DNA from: Terrisporobacter petrolearius
Lineage (GTDB): Bacteria > Bacillota > Clostridia > Peptostreptococcales > Peptostreptococcaceae
DNA length: 64,000 bases
Assembly: GCF_032598785.1 (NCBI RefSeq)
Contig: NZ_CP102984.1
Direction: 5' to 3' (one strand)
Shown here: positions 49,619 through 57,692 of the stretch, piece after piece
Layout: each line of letters begins with the position of its first letter
Numbering within the stretch: the stretch's first letter is position 1
Notes under the pieces: generated by a model
What the model was told of the DNA's origin: nothing
The model's database searches: none
Seen by the model: only the letters and a program-made list of their open reading frames with translations
Position numbers and translations under genes: made by a program

Positions 49619-50986
49619 ATGTTACTTAGATTTAATGTGAAAAATTTTCTTTCGTTTAATGAAAATACTGAATTTAGCATGTTTTCAGGAAAAGCAAGAA
49701 TGAAAGAAAATCATTTGATAAAAACGAAAAAAACGAATTTGTTAAAATTTGCTGCTATTTATGGTGCAAATGCTGCAGGTAAATCAAATTTAGTTAAGGC
49801 AATGTTTTACTCAAAAAATATAATTATAGGAAGTATGAGTGATGCTTCTAGAGATTATTACTTTAAAGGAAATACAGAAAATAAGGATAAAAACACAACT
49901 TTTGAATATGAAATAATGATAGGTGATAGATATTATGCTTATGGATTTAATATAATCATTAGTAAAAAAGAAATATGTGGAGAATGGTTATATGATATAA
50001 CTAATAAGGATGAAAAGTTGATATTCGAAAGAAATATTGAGGAAAATCATTTTGAATATGGTATAAAGTTTGCAAACAGTGAAAATAAAACAAGATTTAA
50101 TATTTATTTTGAGGATAGTAAATTAAATAAAAAGTCTTTATTCTTAAATGAATTAAATAGAAATAAGGAAACCTTATATGAAGATCATAATGAGTTTATT
50201 GTATTCAAAGAGATTTACGCATGGTTTACGGAGTATTTAGACCTTAATTTTGCATCAGCACCAATAACTAATTTTCAATATATGTTAAGTAATGATGTTA
50301 GCTTTAATGAAAGTGTTGTAAATACACTAAATATGTTTGGAACAGGAATAACAAATTTTAATCTAATAGAGTCAGATATAGATGATATTCGAAAAGATTT
50401 GCCAAGAGAGTTACTAGAAGATGTAAAAGAAGAATTATTAAAACATGATGAAGGTGTAAAAGGAGTAAATATTAGAGGTAATAAACAATTTTATAATATA
50501 ACTTTAGATGACAATAATAATTTAAAGGTTAAAACTTTAGCTTTTAAACATGAAAATCAAAATGGAGACTTCTATTTATCAGATGAATCAGATGGTACTA
50601 GAAGGCTTATGGATTTAATAGAAATATTACTGAATTCTAAAAATAAAGTATTTGTTATTGATGAGATAGATAGAAGTTTACACCCTAATCTAACTTACAA
50701 ATTTATTGAATTATTCTTAGAGGTTGTAGAGTGTAAAAATGTCCAACTTATAGTGACAACTCATGAAGATCGTGTGCTAGATCTAGATTTATTAAGAAGA
50801 GATGAAGTATGGTTTGCAGAGAAGGATAATAGAGGAAGAACAGAACTCTATTCCTTAGAAGACTTTACACCTAGATTTGATGCTAAAATTATTAAGGCCT
50901 ATTTAGAAGGCAGATATGGAGCAGTACCTCACTTTAAAAATTTAAATATAGAAAAATTAAATAAGCTTTATTGTGATAATAACTAA
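49619..50986 (+). CDS. RloA/AbiLi-like AAA-family ATPase of a phage-defence pair
   Basis: 455 residues, an ABC/SMC-like ATPase of the AAA_15/AAA_21 type. LLRFNVKNFLSFNENTEFSM at the N terminus is the typical start. Walker A is GANAAGKS (49-56), the ABC-type signature is LSDESDGTRRLMDL near 322 and Walker B is VFVIDEIDRS with Asp348-Glu349. VTTHED near 380 is the switch His. Such ATPases occur beside RloB in restriction loci and as AbiLi in the lactococcal AbiL abortive-infection system. RloB follows at once. The sensing mechanism is not established. Confidence 0.85.
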   Translation: MLLRFNVKNFLSFNENTEFSMFSGKARMKENHLIKTKKTNLLKFAAIYGANAAGKSNLVKAMFYSKNIIIGSMSDASRDYYFKGNTENKDKNTTFEYEIMIGDRYYAYGFNIIISKKEICGEWLYDITNKDEKLIFERNIEENHFEYGIKFANSENKTRFNIYFEDSKLNKKSLFLNELNRNKETLYEDHNEFIVFKEIYAWFTEYLDLNFASAPITNFQYMLSNDVSFNESVVNTLNMFGTGITNFNLIESDIDDIRKDLPRELLEDVKEELLKHDEGVKGVNIRGNKQFYNITLDDNNNLKVKTLAFKHENQNGDFYLSDESDGTRRLMDLIEILLNSKNKVFVIDEIDRSLHPNLTYKFIELFLEVVECKNVQLIVTTHEDRVLDLDLLRRDEVWFAEKDNRGRTELYSLEDFTPRFDAKIIKAYLEGRYGAVPHFKNLNIEKLNKLYCDNN

Positions 50987-51003
50987 TATTGGAGATTAAG
51001 AAT

Positions 51004-51924
51004 ATGAGTTTGCGTATAAAGAAAACTATGGGTATTAGAAGTAACTCAAGATATAGAGATTTTAATAAAAAGTATATTTTTGTATTTGAAGGAGAAAAAA
51101 CTGAAGAATATTATTTTGAAAATTTATCTAATTATAAAAGTGAACTAGGTATTAATGATTTGATTCATATAGAAATTTTAGAAAAGTTAGATGAAACGAG
51201 ATCTAATCAACTAAGTGTAGTTAAATCTTTAGATAATTATATTAGAGAAGTAGTTGAAATGAAACAATGTAATATAAGTATTAAAGAAAAAATAAGTGAG
51301 TTAGTTATTTCTAATTTGGGCAATTACAATGATATAAAAAATAAAACTTTAGCATTAGTAGAGGAATGTTTTATAGATGTTGAATATGGAGAAAATATAG
51401 ATAAATTTATAAATTTTATTGAAGATTTAATAATTGACGAAGACATAGATATAAATATATTGATTCAAGATATAAAAAATTTAAAACAAAGCTTGGATTA
51501 TGATGATGAAATTGATGAAGTATGTATAATTATTGACAGAGATAAAGCTAGTTTTAAAAAAGAACAATATGAAGAAGTAGTTGCAATATGTGAAGAAAAT
51601 AATTATAATTTAGGTATTTCAAATCCTTGTTTTGAGTTTTGGTTATTATTACATTTAAGTGATTGCAAAGAATATAATGCAGAAGATATTAGAATAAATA
51701 GAAAAATATCAAAATCTAGAAACTCAAAAAGATTTTTAGAAAAAGAACTGGCTACAAAACTAGGAGGATCTTATAATAAAAGTAATCTTAAGTTTGAGCA
51801 GTTTAAAGATCATATTAATGAAGCTATAAAAAATCAGAAGTTACATGAAATGGATGTAGTAAAATTAGAAAATCATATAGGCACTAGGGTAGGTTTAATT
51901 ATTGGCAAAATGATAATAGAATAA
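51004..51924 (+). CDS. RloB/AbiLii-like effector of the phage-defence pair
   Basis: 306 residues from ATG 51004 behind GGAG; a TTG five codons upstream overlaps that site. RloB landmarks are KYIFVFEGEKTEEYYF near 25-40, IIIDRDKASF near 176-185 and ISNPCFEFWLLLHLSD near 212-227. The conserved acidic residues (EGEKTE, DRD) recall Toprim-like nucleases, so it is probably a nuclease unleashed on infection. The middle is long and acidic (about 80-170). It lies 17 bases after the ATPase gene and forms a two-gene operon with it. Confidence 0.82.
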   Translation: MSLRIKKTMGIRSNSRYRDFNKKYIFVFEGEKTEEYYFENLSNYKSELGINDLIHIEILEKLDETRSNQLSVVKSLDNYIREVVEMKQCNISIKEKISELVISNLGNYNDIKNKTLALVEECFIDVEYGENIDKFINFIEDLIIDEDIDINILIQDIKNLKQSLDYDDEIDEVCIIIDRDKASFKKEQYEEVVAICEENNYNLGISNPCFEFWLLLHLSDCKEYNAEDIRINRKISKSRNSKRFLEKELATKLGGSYNKSNLKFEQFKDHINEAIKNQKLHEMDVVKLENHIGTRVGLIIGKMIIE

Positions 51925-51949
51925 TATAAATTAGGATAGAAATAGAGTA

Positions 51950-52018
51950 AATAGATATATTAAAAGGCAATAACTGATATGTATTAAAAATCAGTTATTG
52001 CCTTTTAATATATCTATT
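51950..52018. repeat. Perfect 29-bp inverted repeat after the defence pair
   Basis: Bases 51950-51978 (containing AAAAGGCAATAACTGAT) are the exact reverse complement of 51990-52018, with an 11-base loop. The inner part resembles a terminator stem, but the run after it is CCTTTTAATATATC, not a clean T run. It may act as a bidirectional terminator, or as a boundary or foldback element. Confidence 0.8.
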
Positions 52019-52181
52019 ATTAATAATCCAAAAGGGGGTAACAAAAATGTGCACCCCTTTGCCCCAAGTCTAAATATAATTTCATAAACTATTTTATACA
52101 AATAAACCACAAAAATAAACTACTATAATATCAATAAAACAAATTTCAAAGGAAAAATTATTAATAATTGGAGGTAGAAAA
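52019..52181 (+). other. Leader of the antirepressor gene
   Basis: Contains a C/G-rich hairpin in otherwise A/T-rich DNA: AAGGGGGT pairs with GCACCCCTTT (about 52030-52060). The rest is A/T-rich, with AATTGGAGGTAG before the antirepressor ATG. No promoter is fixed. Confidence 0.4.
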
Positions 52182-52961
52182 ATGGAAAAGCAATTAATAC
52201 CCTACATAATTAATGAAAGTGGAGAGGTAATAGTAAGTGGAAGAGAACTACACGACTTTCTTCAAATTGAAACACCTTTTAAAATATGGATATCAAGAAT
52301 GATAGAGTATGGATTTGAGGAAAAGGAAGACTACGAAATAGTGATACAAAAACACCAAACATCAGGAGGAATACAAGACCTTAAGGACTATATGTTGAAG
52401 GCAGACATGGCAAAGGAAATTTGCATGTTTCAAAGAAGTGACAGAGGAAGACAGGCAAGGTTATATTTTATAAATCTTGAGAAAAAGTTTAATTCACCAG
52501 AAGCTATTTTAGATAGACTTAGACAATTATTAGATTATAACACATCATACACACAAAGCTCACATGAGGAAATTGTGTATCCTTCACAAGCTGCGTCGCA
52601 AATCATACCAAGTAATCCTAATATGACAAATCAACTAGTGCCTAGCTATATGGCAGATAATTATAACAGTGAAAATTTTAGTGATTTACTTACTAATTTT
52701 AGAGATACAGCAAAGATGTTTGGTATGAAGGAAAACATGCTAATAAGCTGGCTGATTTTGAGAAACTTTTGTTACAGAGACAACTATAACAGTATTAGGC
52801 CTTACTCACAATATATGAAATATTTTAACCTAAGACCATTTAAATCACCAGCAGGACATAGTGGAATTCAGGCATTGATAAATTCAAGGGGAAGAGACTA
52901 TTTTACAAACTTGCTCATGAATGAGAATCTTATGGAAGTAGAATATATTAATGTTTTGTAA
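52182..52961 (+). CDS. Phage antirepressor (AntA/AntB-type N terminus)
   Basis: 259 residues. The N-terminal AntA domain (about 1-105) reads VIVSGRELHDFLQIETPFKI and continues with MLKADMAKEICMFQRSDRGR and ARLYFINLEKKF. A Ser/Asn/Gln-rich linker precedes a C-terminal helical domain (about 170-259; FRDTAKMFGMKENMLISWL, like the KilA-C/antirepressor C terminus). It would counter a phage repressor. GGAGGTAG precedes the ATG. Confidence 0.85.
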   Translation: MEKQLIPYIINESGEVIVSGRELHDFLQIETPFKIWISRMIEYGFEEKEDYEIVIQKHQTSGGIQDLKDYMLKADMAKEICMFQRSDRGRQARLYFINLEKKFNSPEAILDRLRQLLDYNTSYTQSSHEEIVYPSQAASQIIPSNPNMTNQLVPSYMADNYNSENFSDLLTNFRDTAKMFGMKENMLISWLILRNFCYRDNYNSIRPYSQYMKYFNLRPFKSPAGHSGIQALINSRGRDYFTNLLMNENLMEVEYINVL

Positions 52962-53103
52962 AAATAATGTACAAATATTTATACAATAAATATTTATATA
53001 AAATTGTTGCTAACAAAACGTAAGTTCGTTACAATATAAATATAAAACGTATGTTCTATAAAATAATAAAGTAAACTTGAAAAATAAAAGAGGGGGACAA
53101 AAG

Positions 53104-53367
53104 ATGAATATTTTAATGGAAGATATTCCATATGAACTACATGCTTTGGCAGAAATAGTAGGAATGAAAAATTTTGAAGAAATATCAAAACTTTATGGTG
53201 GTACTACAGTATATATTCCAGTCCACAGAAAAGTAGTTTTGGGGGAAAGAAACAGAGAAATTGTAAGACAATATAATGGGAAAAATGTGGACAAACTTAG
53301 AGTAAAATACGGCATTACAAGTCAACAAATAAGAAAAATTTTAAATGACAATGGAGTTTTAAATTAA
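53104..53367 (+). CDS. Mor/C-like phage transcription activator
   Basis: 87 residues from ATG 53104 behind AGAGGGGGA. The N-terminal half, IPYELHALAEIVGMKNFEEI, resembles the dimerisation part of the Mu Mor/C family. The C-terminal half, NREIVRQYNGKNVDKLRVKY then GITSQQIRKILN, is its helix-turn-helix. Family members activate phage middle or late genes. It lies between the antirepressor and the disrupted primase. Confidence 0.75.
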   Translation: MNILMEDIPYELHALAEIVGMKNFEEISKLYGGTTVYIPVHRKVVLGERNREIVRQYNGKNVDKLRVKYGITSQQIRKILNDNGVLN

Positions 53368-53446
53368 TGGATGAACTTATTTTCATACAAATGATAGAGT
53401 ACATAAATTAAAAAATCTAAAGGTTATAAATATTTTTATCATAAGG

Positions 53447-53484
53447 CTCAAACTTTACTTTAAGTTGAAAAAGTAAAGTTTGAG
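53447..53484 (+). terminator. Inverted repeat after the Mor-like gene
   Basis: CTCAAACTTTACTT and AAGTAAAGTTTGAG are perfectly complementary around a loop of about 10 bases. Only a weak T-rich tail (TAAGTTTGTT) follows, so terminator function is likely but not certain. Confidence 0.6.
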
Positions 53485-53529
53485 TAAGTTTGTTGGCGAT
53501 AAATTTATTGTAAGAGGGGAGTAAAAACT

Positions 53530-53607
53530 TTGAGTTTTAATAGTAAAAAATACGTTGATGATATAAGAAGTTTGAACGAATGTAAATTGCAATATATATT
53601 TGTATAA
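53530..53607 (+). CDS. Possible 25-residue leader peptide or gene remnant before the IS element
   Basis: TTG at 53530 follows AGAGGGGAGT and opens a 25-codon frame reading SFNSKKYVDDIRSLNECKLQ and ending at TAA 53605. It has a good ribosome binding site but no recognised family. A second ribosome-binding-like AGAGG at 53609-53614 lies ahead of the IS boundary and probably served the interrupted downstream gene. It may be a short phage peptide or a degraded gene. Confidence 0.3.
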   Translation: MSFNSKKYVDDIRSLNECKLQYIFV

Positions 53608-53642
53608 AAAGAGGAAAATAATTATGTACAAAAAATATACTT

Positions 53643-54428
53643 TTAAGAATTACCTGAAGAAGAACTATCTAAATAATTAAGTTTAGACTTTAACCTATAT
53701 GATGGACCTTTTATAGAAATAATATGAGAATGATGAAGCAACCTATCTAAAATAGCATTAGCTATAGCTGGAGATCCAAAGATTTCACTCCATTTTGAAA
53801 AATTAGAATTAGTAGTTATTATAGTACAATGTTTTTCATATCTTCTTGAAATTAGCTGAAAAAACAGATTGGCAGCATCAGTATCTATTGGCAAATATCC
53901 AATTTCATCAATAATTAAAACTTTGTATTTTGAAAAATGTTTAAGCCTAGCGTCTAATCTATTCTCAGCTAACGCCCTTTTAAGCTGTTGAATCAATTCT
54001 TGAAAAGGTATAAAATATGTAGAGTATCTATTTGTGGCACTTTTGATTCCAATGGAGGTAGCAAGATGTGTCTTGCCAACTCCGGATGTTCCTACAAATA
54101 ATATATTTTCATTATTCTCTATGAATCTAAGCGTAGCTAAATCTAAAATTTCTTGTTTATTTACTGCTGGTTGAAATGTGAAATCAAAGTCTTCTAGAGT
54201 TTTAATAAATGGAAAGTTTGCAACTTTTACACAAGCTGTTTTAGCTCTTTCTTGTTTGGAGTTTATTTCTAGATTGCTTAATTCATAAAGTGCATCTACT
54301 AAACTTTTTTCATGACTATTAATCATTTCAATATACTTATCTAAATTAAGTTTTATATTATTTAGTGACAATTCTTCAAGATTATTAAGTAGTTTTACAT
54401 AATTACTCATATTCTCCTCCATTAACAT
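53643..54428 (-). CDS. istB: IS21 helper ATPase IstB
   Basis: 261 residues. The DnaA/DnaC-like AAA+ domain has Walker A FVGTSGVGKTHLA near 113-122, Walker B KVLIIDEIGYLP near 165-175, then ATIITTNSNFSKW-like sensor I (TIITTNSNFSKWSEIFG) and ILDRLLHHS. It chooses target DNA for the IstA transposase. It overlaps the istA end by 26 bases. It appears intact. Confidence 0.93.
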   Translation of the reverse strand: MLMEENMSNYVKLLNNLEELSLNNIKLNLDKYIEMINSHEKSLVDALYELSNLEINSKQERAKTACVKVANFPFIKTLEDFDFTFQPAVNKQEILDLATLRFIENNENILFVGTSGVGKTHLATSIGIKSATNRYSTYFIPFQELIQQLKRALAENRLDARLKHFSKYKVLIIDEIGYLPIDTDAANLFFQLISRRYEKHCTIITTNSNFSKWSEIFGSPAIANAILDRLLHHSHIISIKGPSYRLKSKLNYLDSSSSGNS

Positions 54429-55626
54429 TAAGTAAATAATCTAGTTGGTTTAAATTATCCCTTGCAATATCATCAATGTCGTTAGAATTTTTTATATACG
54501 GAGATATTAATTCTTTATAATGCTCTTCATTATAATTCATTTTTTTATTTGTTATGTCATGAATAGCTATTAAATCTGTGCTAAAATATATATGTAACTT
54601 GTTATCAATAACTTTCAAAGTTACAGTTTTATTTATATATTTGCTAGGGACGGAATACTTGCTATTCTTGTAATTTATCAGAGAATCTTTATGAACGTTG
54701 GCGGTCAACCTTTGGTTTATATATGATTCAATTATTGAATTACTAGGTAAAGGCTGTAAGTATTCCTTTTCTTTTTGAAATAAAAGTATAGGCGGTAGCC
54801 CTGTTGTCTGGTTTGCTGATTGATTTACTTTTTTATTTATATTTTTTAATATTTGAATTAAATCTTCTTCAGTTTCAAATTCATAATTATATGCAAGTAA
54901 CCATTCAATAAACTTATTTGCTGACTCTACTTTTCCCTTCGTATAAGAATGGCGGGGCTTACAAAGGCTAATATTAAAACCAAAGTCTGAAGCGAATGCT
55001 TTCATTTTATTATTAATTTTTCTTTTATTACCCGTAATATCAACAACTGTACTCATATTATCAAATAAAATTTCTGAAGGGATACCTCCGGTAGCTTTAA
55101 ATGATGATATTAGGCACTCAAATACATCTTGCTGAGTTTTTGTATTTCTATATTCAAAATGGCAGTATCTAGAATTTCCAAGTTTATAGTTAAATACATT
55201 TATTATAAATTCTTCATTATTTTTTGATACTAATTTTAAATCTTCTTTCCAATCTACTTGCGCTTGTTTTCCAGGTGGAGTTTCAAATCTAGGATGTCCT
55301 TTTATTTTTTTAGTTGGTTTTAAATTTTTTGATTTGATATATTTGATAAAATTTGAATAAGATCCAATGTCATAATTCTTGTCTAAAAAATATTCGTATA
55401 CAGCCTTTGCTGTAATTCCTTTTATTGAAAGTTTTAATTTGATTTCTTCTAAGTATTGATCTAATTTGCTAGATTTATTTCTAGTTTGTGGTTTACCTTC
55501 ATATCCATCATAGTATTTTTTCACTGTTCTTCTATCAATTCCATGCTCTCTGGCTAATTCAGAGTAATTTGGTTTAAAATTCATTGATTTAATTATATTA
55601 ATTTGTCCTATTAAATTTAAAATCAT
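54403..55626 (-). CDS. istA: IS21 transposase IstA
   Basis: 407 residues from ATG 55626 behind GGGAGGG; the open frame upstream to 55701 runs into the IS end and is not needed. Features are an N-terminal HTH (YSELAREHGIDRRTVKKY), a DDE integrase core near 125-260 (QAQVDWKEDLK with first Asp, LFDNMSTVV with second Asp, and KGKVESANKFIEWL with Glu) and a C-terminal Mu-transposase-like beta-barrel. It appears intact. Its ribosome binding site lies inside a hairpin. Confidence 0.92.
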   Translation of the reverse strand: MILNLIGQINIIKSMNFKPNYSELAREHGIDRRTVKKYYDGYEGKPQTRNKSSKLDQYLEEIKLKLSIKGITAKAVYEYFLDKNYDIGSYSNFIKYIKSKNLKPTKKIKGHPRFETPPGKQAQVDWKEDLKLVSKNNEEFIINVFNYKLGNSRYCHFEYRNTKTQQDVFECLISSFKATGGIPSEILFDNMSTVVDITGNKRKINNKMKAFASDFGFNISLCKPRHSYTKGKVESANKFIEWLLAYNYEFETEEDLIQILKNINKKVNQSANQTTGLPPILLFQKEKEYLQPLPSNSIIESYINQRLTANVHKDSLINYKNSKYSVPSKYINKTVTLKVIDNKLHIYFSTDLIAIHDITNKKMNYNEEHYKELISPYIKNSNDIDDIARDNLNQLDYLLNVNGGEYE

Positions 55627-55627
55627 G

Positions 55628-55655
55628 GCTATCCCTCCCGGGATAAGGATAGCAG
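55628..55655 (-). promoter_or_regulatory. Hairpin enclosing the istA ribosome binding site
   Basis: On the + strand, GCTATCC ... GGATAGC and the inner TATCCC/GGGATA can pair around the TCCC loop, so the istA Shine-Dalgarno GGGAGGG is partly buried. This could limit transposase translation; it is inferred from sequence symmetry only. Confidence 0.45.
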
Positions 55656-55704
55656 AAATTTGTATAATTTTGTACATTTTTATATTCCATTTTATGTACA
55701 TCTA

Positions 55705-57336
55705 TATAGTATCATTTACAACGAATTAGTAACTGTAATAAATTATTATTATCCTAACCAACTAAAAAACAAAAAAATGGTATGCCCCTTTCATAATGAC
55801 AAAAATCCTAGTTTATATGTAAAAGAGAATAGTTCTGGTGGCAGTTTTTATAAGTGTTTTGGTTGTGGTGAAAGTGGAGATATTATTACTTTTATTAGGA
55901 AAACTGAAAATCTTAATTTTATACCTGCACTGAAGAAGGCTTACGAGATTTTGGGAAAGAATTTGCAGCTACCTACAAACACAAGATCATCAAAGTATAA
56001 TAAACAAGAAAATAAAAATAATGATAGATTTTATAGAGCAAAAAACATAACCAACAATAAAGAGGCAACTATTAATTACTATAATTATAAAATCAAAGAA
56101 GCAAGATCAAAAGGACTTGATTATTTGGCGGCAGATTATGAAAATATGAAGTTTAAAGAAGAAAGTACAAATTACGAAATAGATTTTCCCTTTATGGACA
56201 AGGAGAACAATTTGCTAAAAGTATGGGAAAACTTAGCATGCTTACTTTCAGCAAACAAAATAGAAGTTTACTACAATGAAATTTCTAAAAATATAGAAGT
56301 TGATGGACTTTTTAGTAGCAACTTAAATGATTGTGTTATAGATATACATTCCCTTTGTTACAAATATGGATTTAAATTAACTTCAAAACAAATAGTAGAG
56401 TTTATTACAAAAATAGGAATGGACAATCACCAAAATCCAGTTAGAAAATATCTGGATGATTGTGAAAAAATATATGACAATAAAAATAATAATATTCAAA
56501 AGTTATGTGATTGTTTAATAACGAAGAAAAACTTTAACCAAAAGCTAAAAAGAATATTAATTATTAAGTGGTTAATTAATACAGCTAGGATTGTTTATAA
56601 TAATGAAGGAAATATGAACGTTGAAGGTGTCCTAACCTTGCAAGGAGGCCAAGGACTGGGCAAAACTAGGTTTATTAAAAAAATAATTCCATTATATATA
56701 AAAACAGGATTAGATTTGGATCCCAGTGACAAGGATAAAATAAATCAGTGTATAAAATACTGGGTATGTGAGTTGGGTGAATTGGACTCCACCCTAAAAA
56801 AGGATTTGGCAAAATTAAAAGCTTTTTTAACAGAGCAAGAAGATGAATTTAGAAGGCCATATGCAGCCTTTCCATTAAAATACCCTAGGATGACCTCATT
56901 TTATGCAACAGTTAACCAAGGGGATTTTTTAAAGGATGAAACAGGAAATAGAAGGTATTGGGTTATACCAGTGGAGAAAATAGATTTTGAAAAGTTGGAA
57001 GAAATTGATGTAAATCAATTGTGGGGACAAGTGATGCATCTGCTTTGTAGTAACAAATATGCTCACTATTTAACCAGTGATGAGATGAAAATGTTAAATG
57101 AAAGTAATGATGAATTTACACCGATGAATCATGTGCAAGTCATGGTGGAAGATGGGTTTAATTGGAATAGTCCAAAAGATGATTGGAGTTGGACAAGCTC
57201 CAGTGAGATTGCCAGATATTTTAATTTGAAAAGTACAAAAGGATTGAAAAGTGTTATGGAGTTTTATGGTGCTACCTTTACCAAAAGAGGTGGAATAAGA
57301 GGTTATATATGTCCAAAATTAATAAGGATTTGCTAA
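55705..57336 (+). pseudogene. Phage/satellite primase-helicase (CHC2 zinc finger plus VapE/D5-like ATPase), 5' end disrupted by IS21
   Basis: About 543 residues remain. The CHC2 zinc finger is intact near the start (CPFHNDKNPSLYV then FYKCFGCGESGDIITFI). A linker follows, then a VapE/P4-type helicase domain with Walker A LTLQGGQGLGKTRF near 325, the WVCELGELDS Walker-B-like segment and FYATVNQGDFLKDETGNRRY. It would prime and unwind the phage or satellite origin. No native start codon remains: the frame continues upstream into the IS end and could start only at an IS-encoded TTG at 55660. The original ribosome binding site AGAGG is probably at 53609-53614. Translation may persist from the IS end. 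Confidence 0.7.
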
Positions 57337-57354
57337 TTATATATTTGAAACATT

Positions 57355-57390
57355 AAAAGGACGCTAAAAATTAAGTTTTAGCGTCCTTTT
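57355..57390 (+). terminator. Terminator after the primase-helicase
   Basis: AAAAGGACGCTAAAA and TTTTAGCGTCCTTTT are perfect complements around a short loop. A further AACGTCCTTTT copy of the right arm follows at once. Confidence 0.88.
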
Positions 57391-57692
57391 AACGTCCTTT
57401 TATATGTTTTAGTGTACTTTTTTCTTATGTAAGAGTTCTTAGACTTATTAAATACTATTTTTTAGTATAAGAATTGGTCACTAAAATAAAAAGGACGGCA
57501 AGAAAAATCTCGCCGACCGCCCTATAATAAAGCAATACCAAGGAAAAGGCTCCTAGGACACTAAAAAATTATATGAAAAACTAGAATTATTAAAATTTAT
57601 TAATATAAAGAAATAATGTTAGAATATCGTATTAAATTTTAACAAAAGATACTATAATGGTATGTGTGATAAAAATACAAAGGAGCAAAACA
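57391..57692. other. Gap between the phage remnant and murJ, with a GC-rich hairpin
   Basis: No gene is seen. A GC-rich island, AAAGGACGGCAAGA ... TCTCGCCGACCGCCCT (57487-57523), can form a bulged hairpin and stands out from about 20 percent GC surroundings. Near 57546 AGGAAAAGGCTCCT forms another small stem. A TATAAT at 57653-57658 is a possible -10 for murJ, without a clear -35. Confidence 0.45.

Larger units (their letters stand above)
53625..55700 (-). mobile_element. IS21-family insertion sequence (istA-istB)
   Basis: About 2.08 kb bounded by inverted TGTACA ends. Read inward, the right end is TGTACAAAAAATATA and the left end is TGTACATAAAATGGAATATA, matching in 11-12 of the first 15 bases. 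It encodes overlapping istA and istB on the minus strand, the IS21 layout. No direct target duplication was recognised at the flanks (AATAATTA and TCTATATA), so boundaries are good to a few bases only. It separates the primase gene from its upstream signals. Confidence 0.8.
52182..57336. mobile_element. Prophage or phage-satellite remnant interrupted by an IS21-family element
   Basis: An AntA-type antirepressor, a Mor-like regulator and a VapE/D5-type primase-helicase with zinc finger are phage or satellite replication and control genes. No integrase, capsid, terminase or lysis gene is visible and no attachment repeats were found, so it is a remnant or a fragment. The IS21 element sits between the regulator and the primase gene. 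Confidence 0.6.

Noticed and set aside
53617..55708. Target-site duplication of the IS21 element
   Set aside because: Flanking bases AATAATTA and TCTATATA do not match, so no duplication is reported and the boundaries remain approximate.
52182..57336. A complete prophage
   Set aside because: No integrase, terminase, capsid, tail or lysis gene and no attachment repeats were visible, so only a remnant is claimed.
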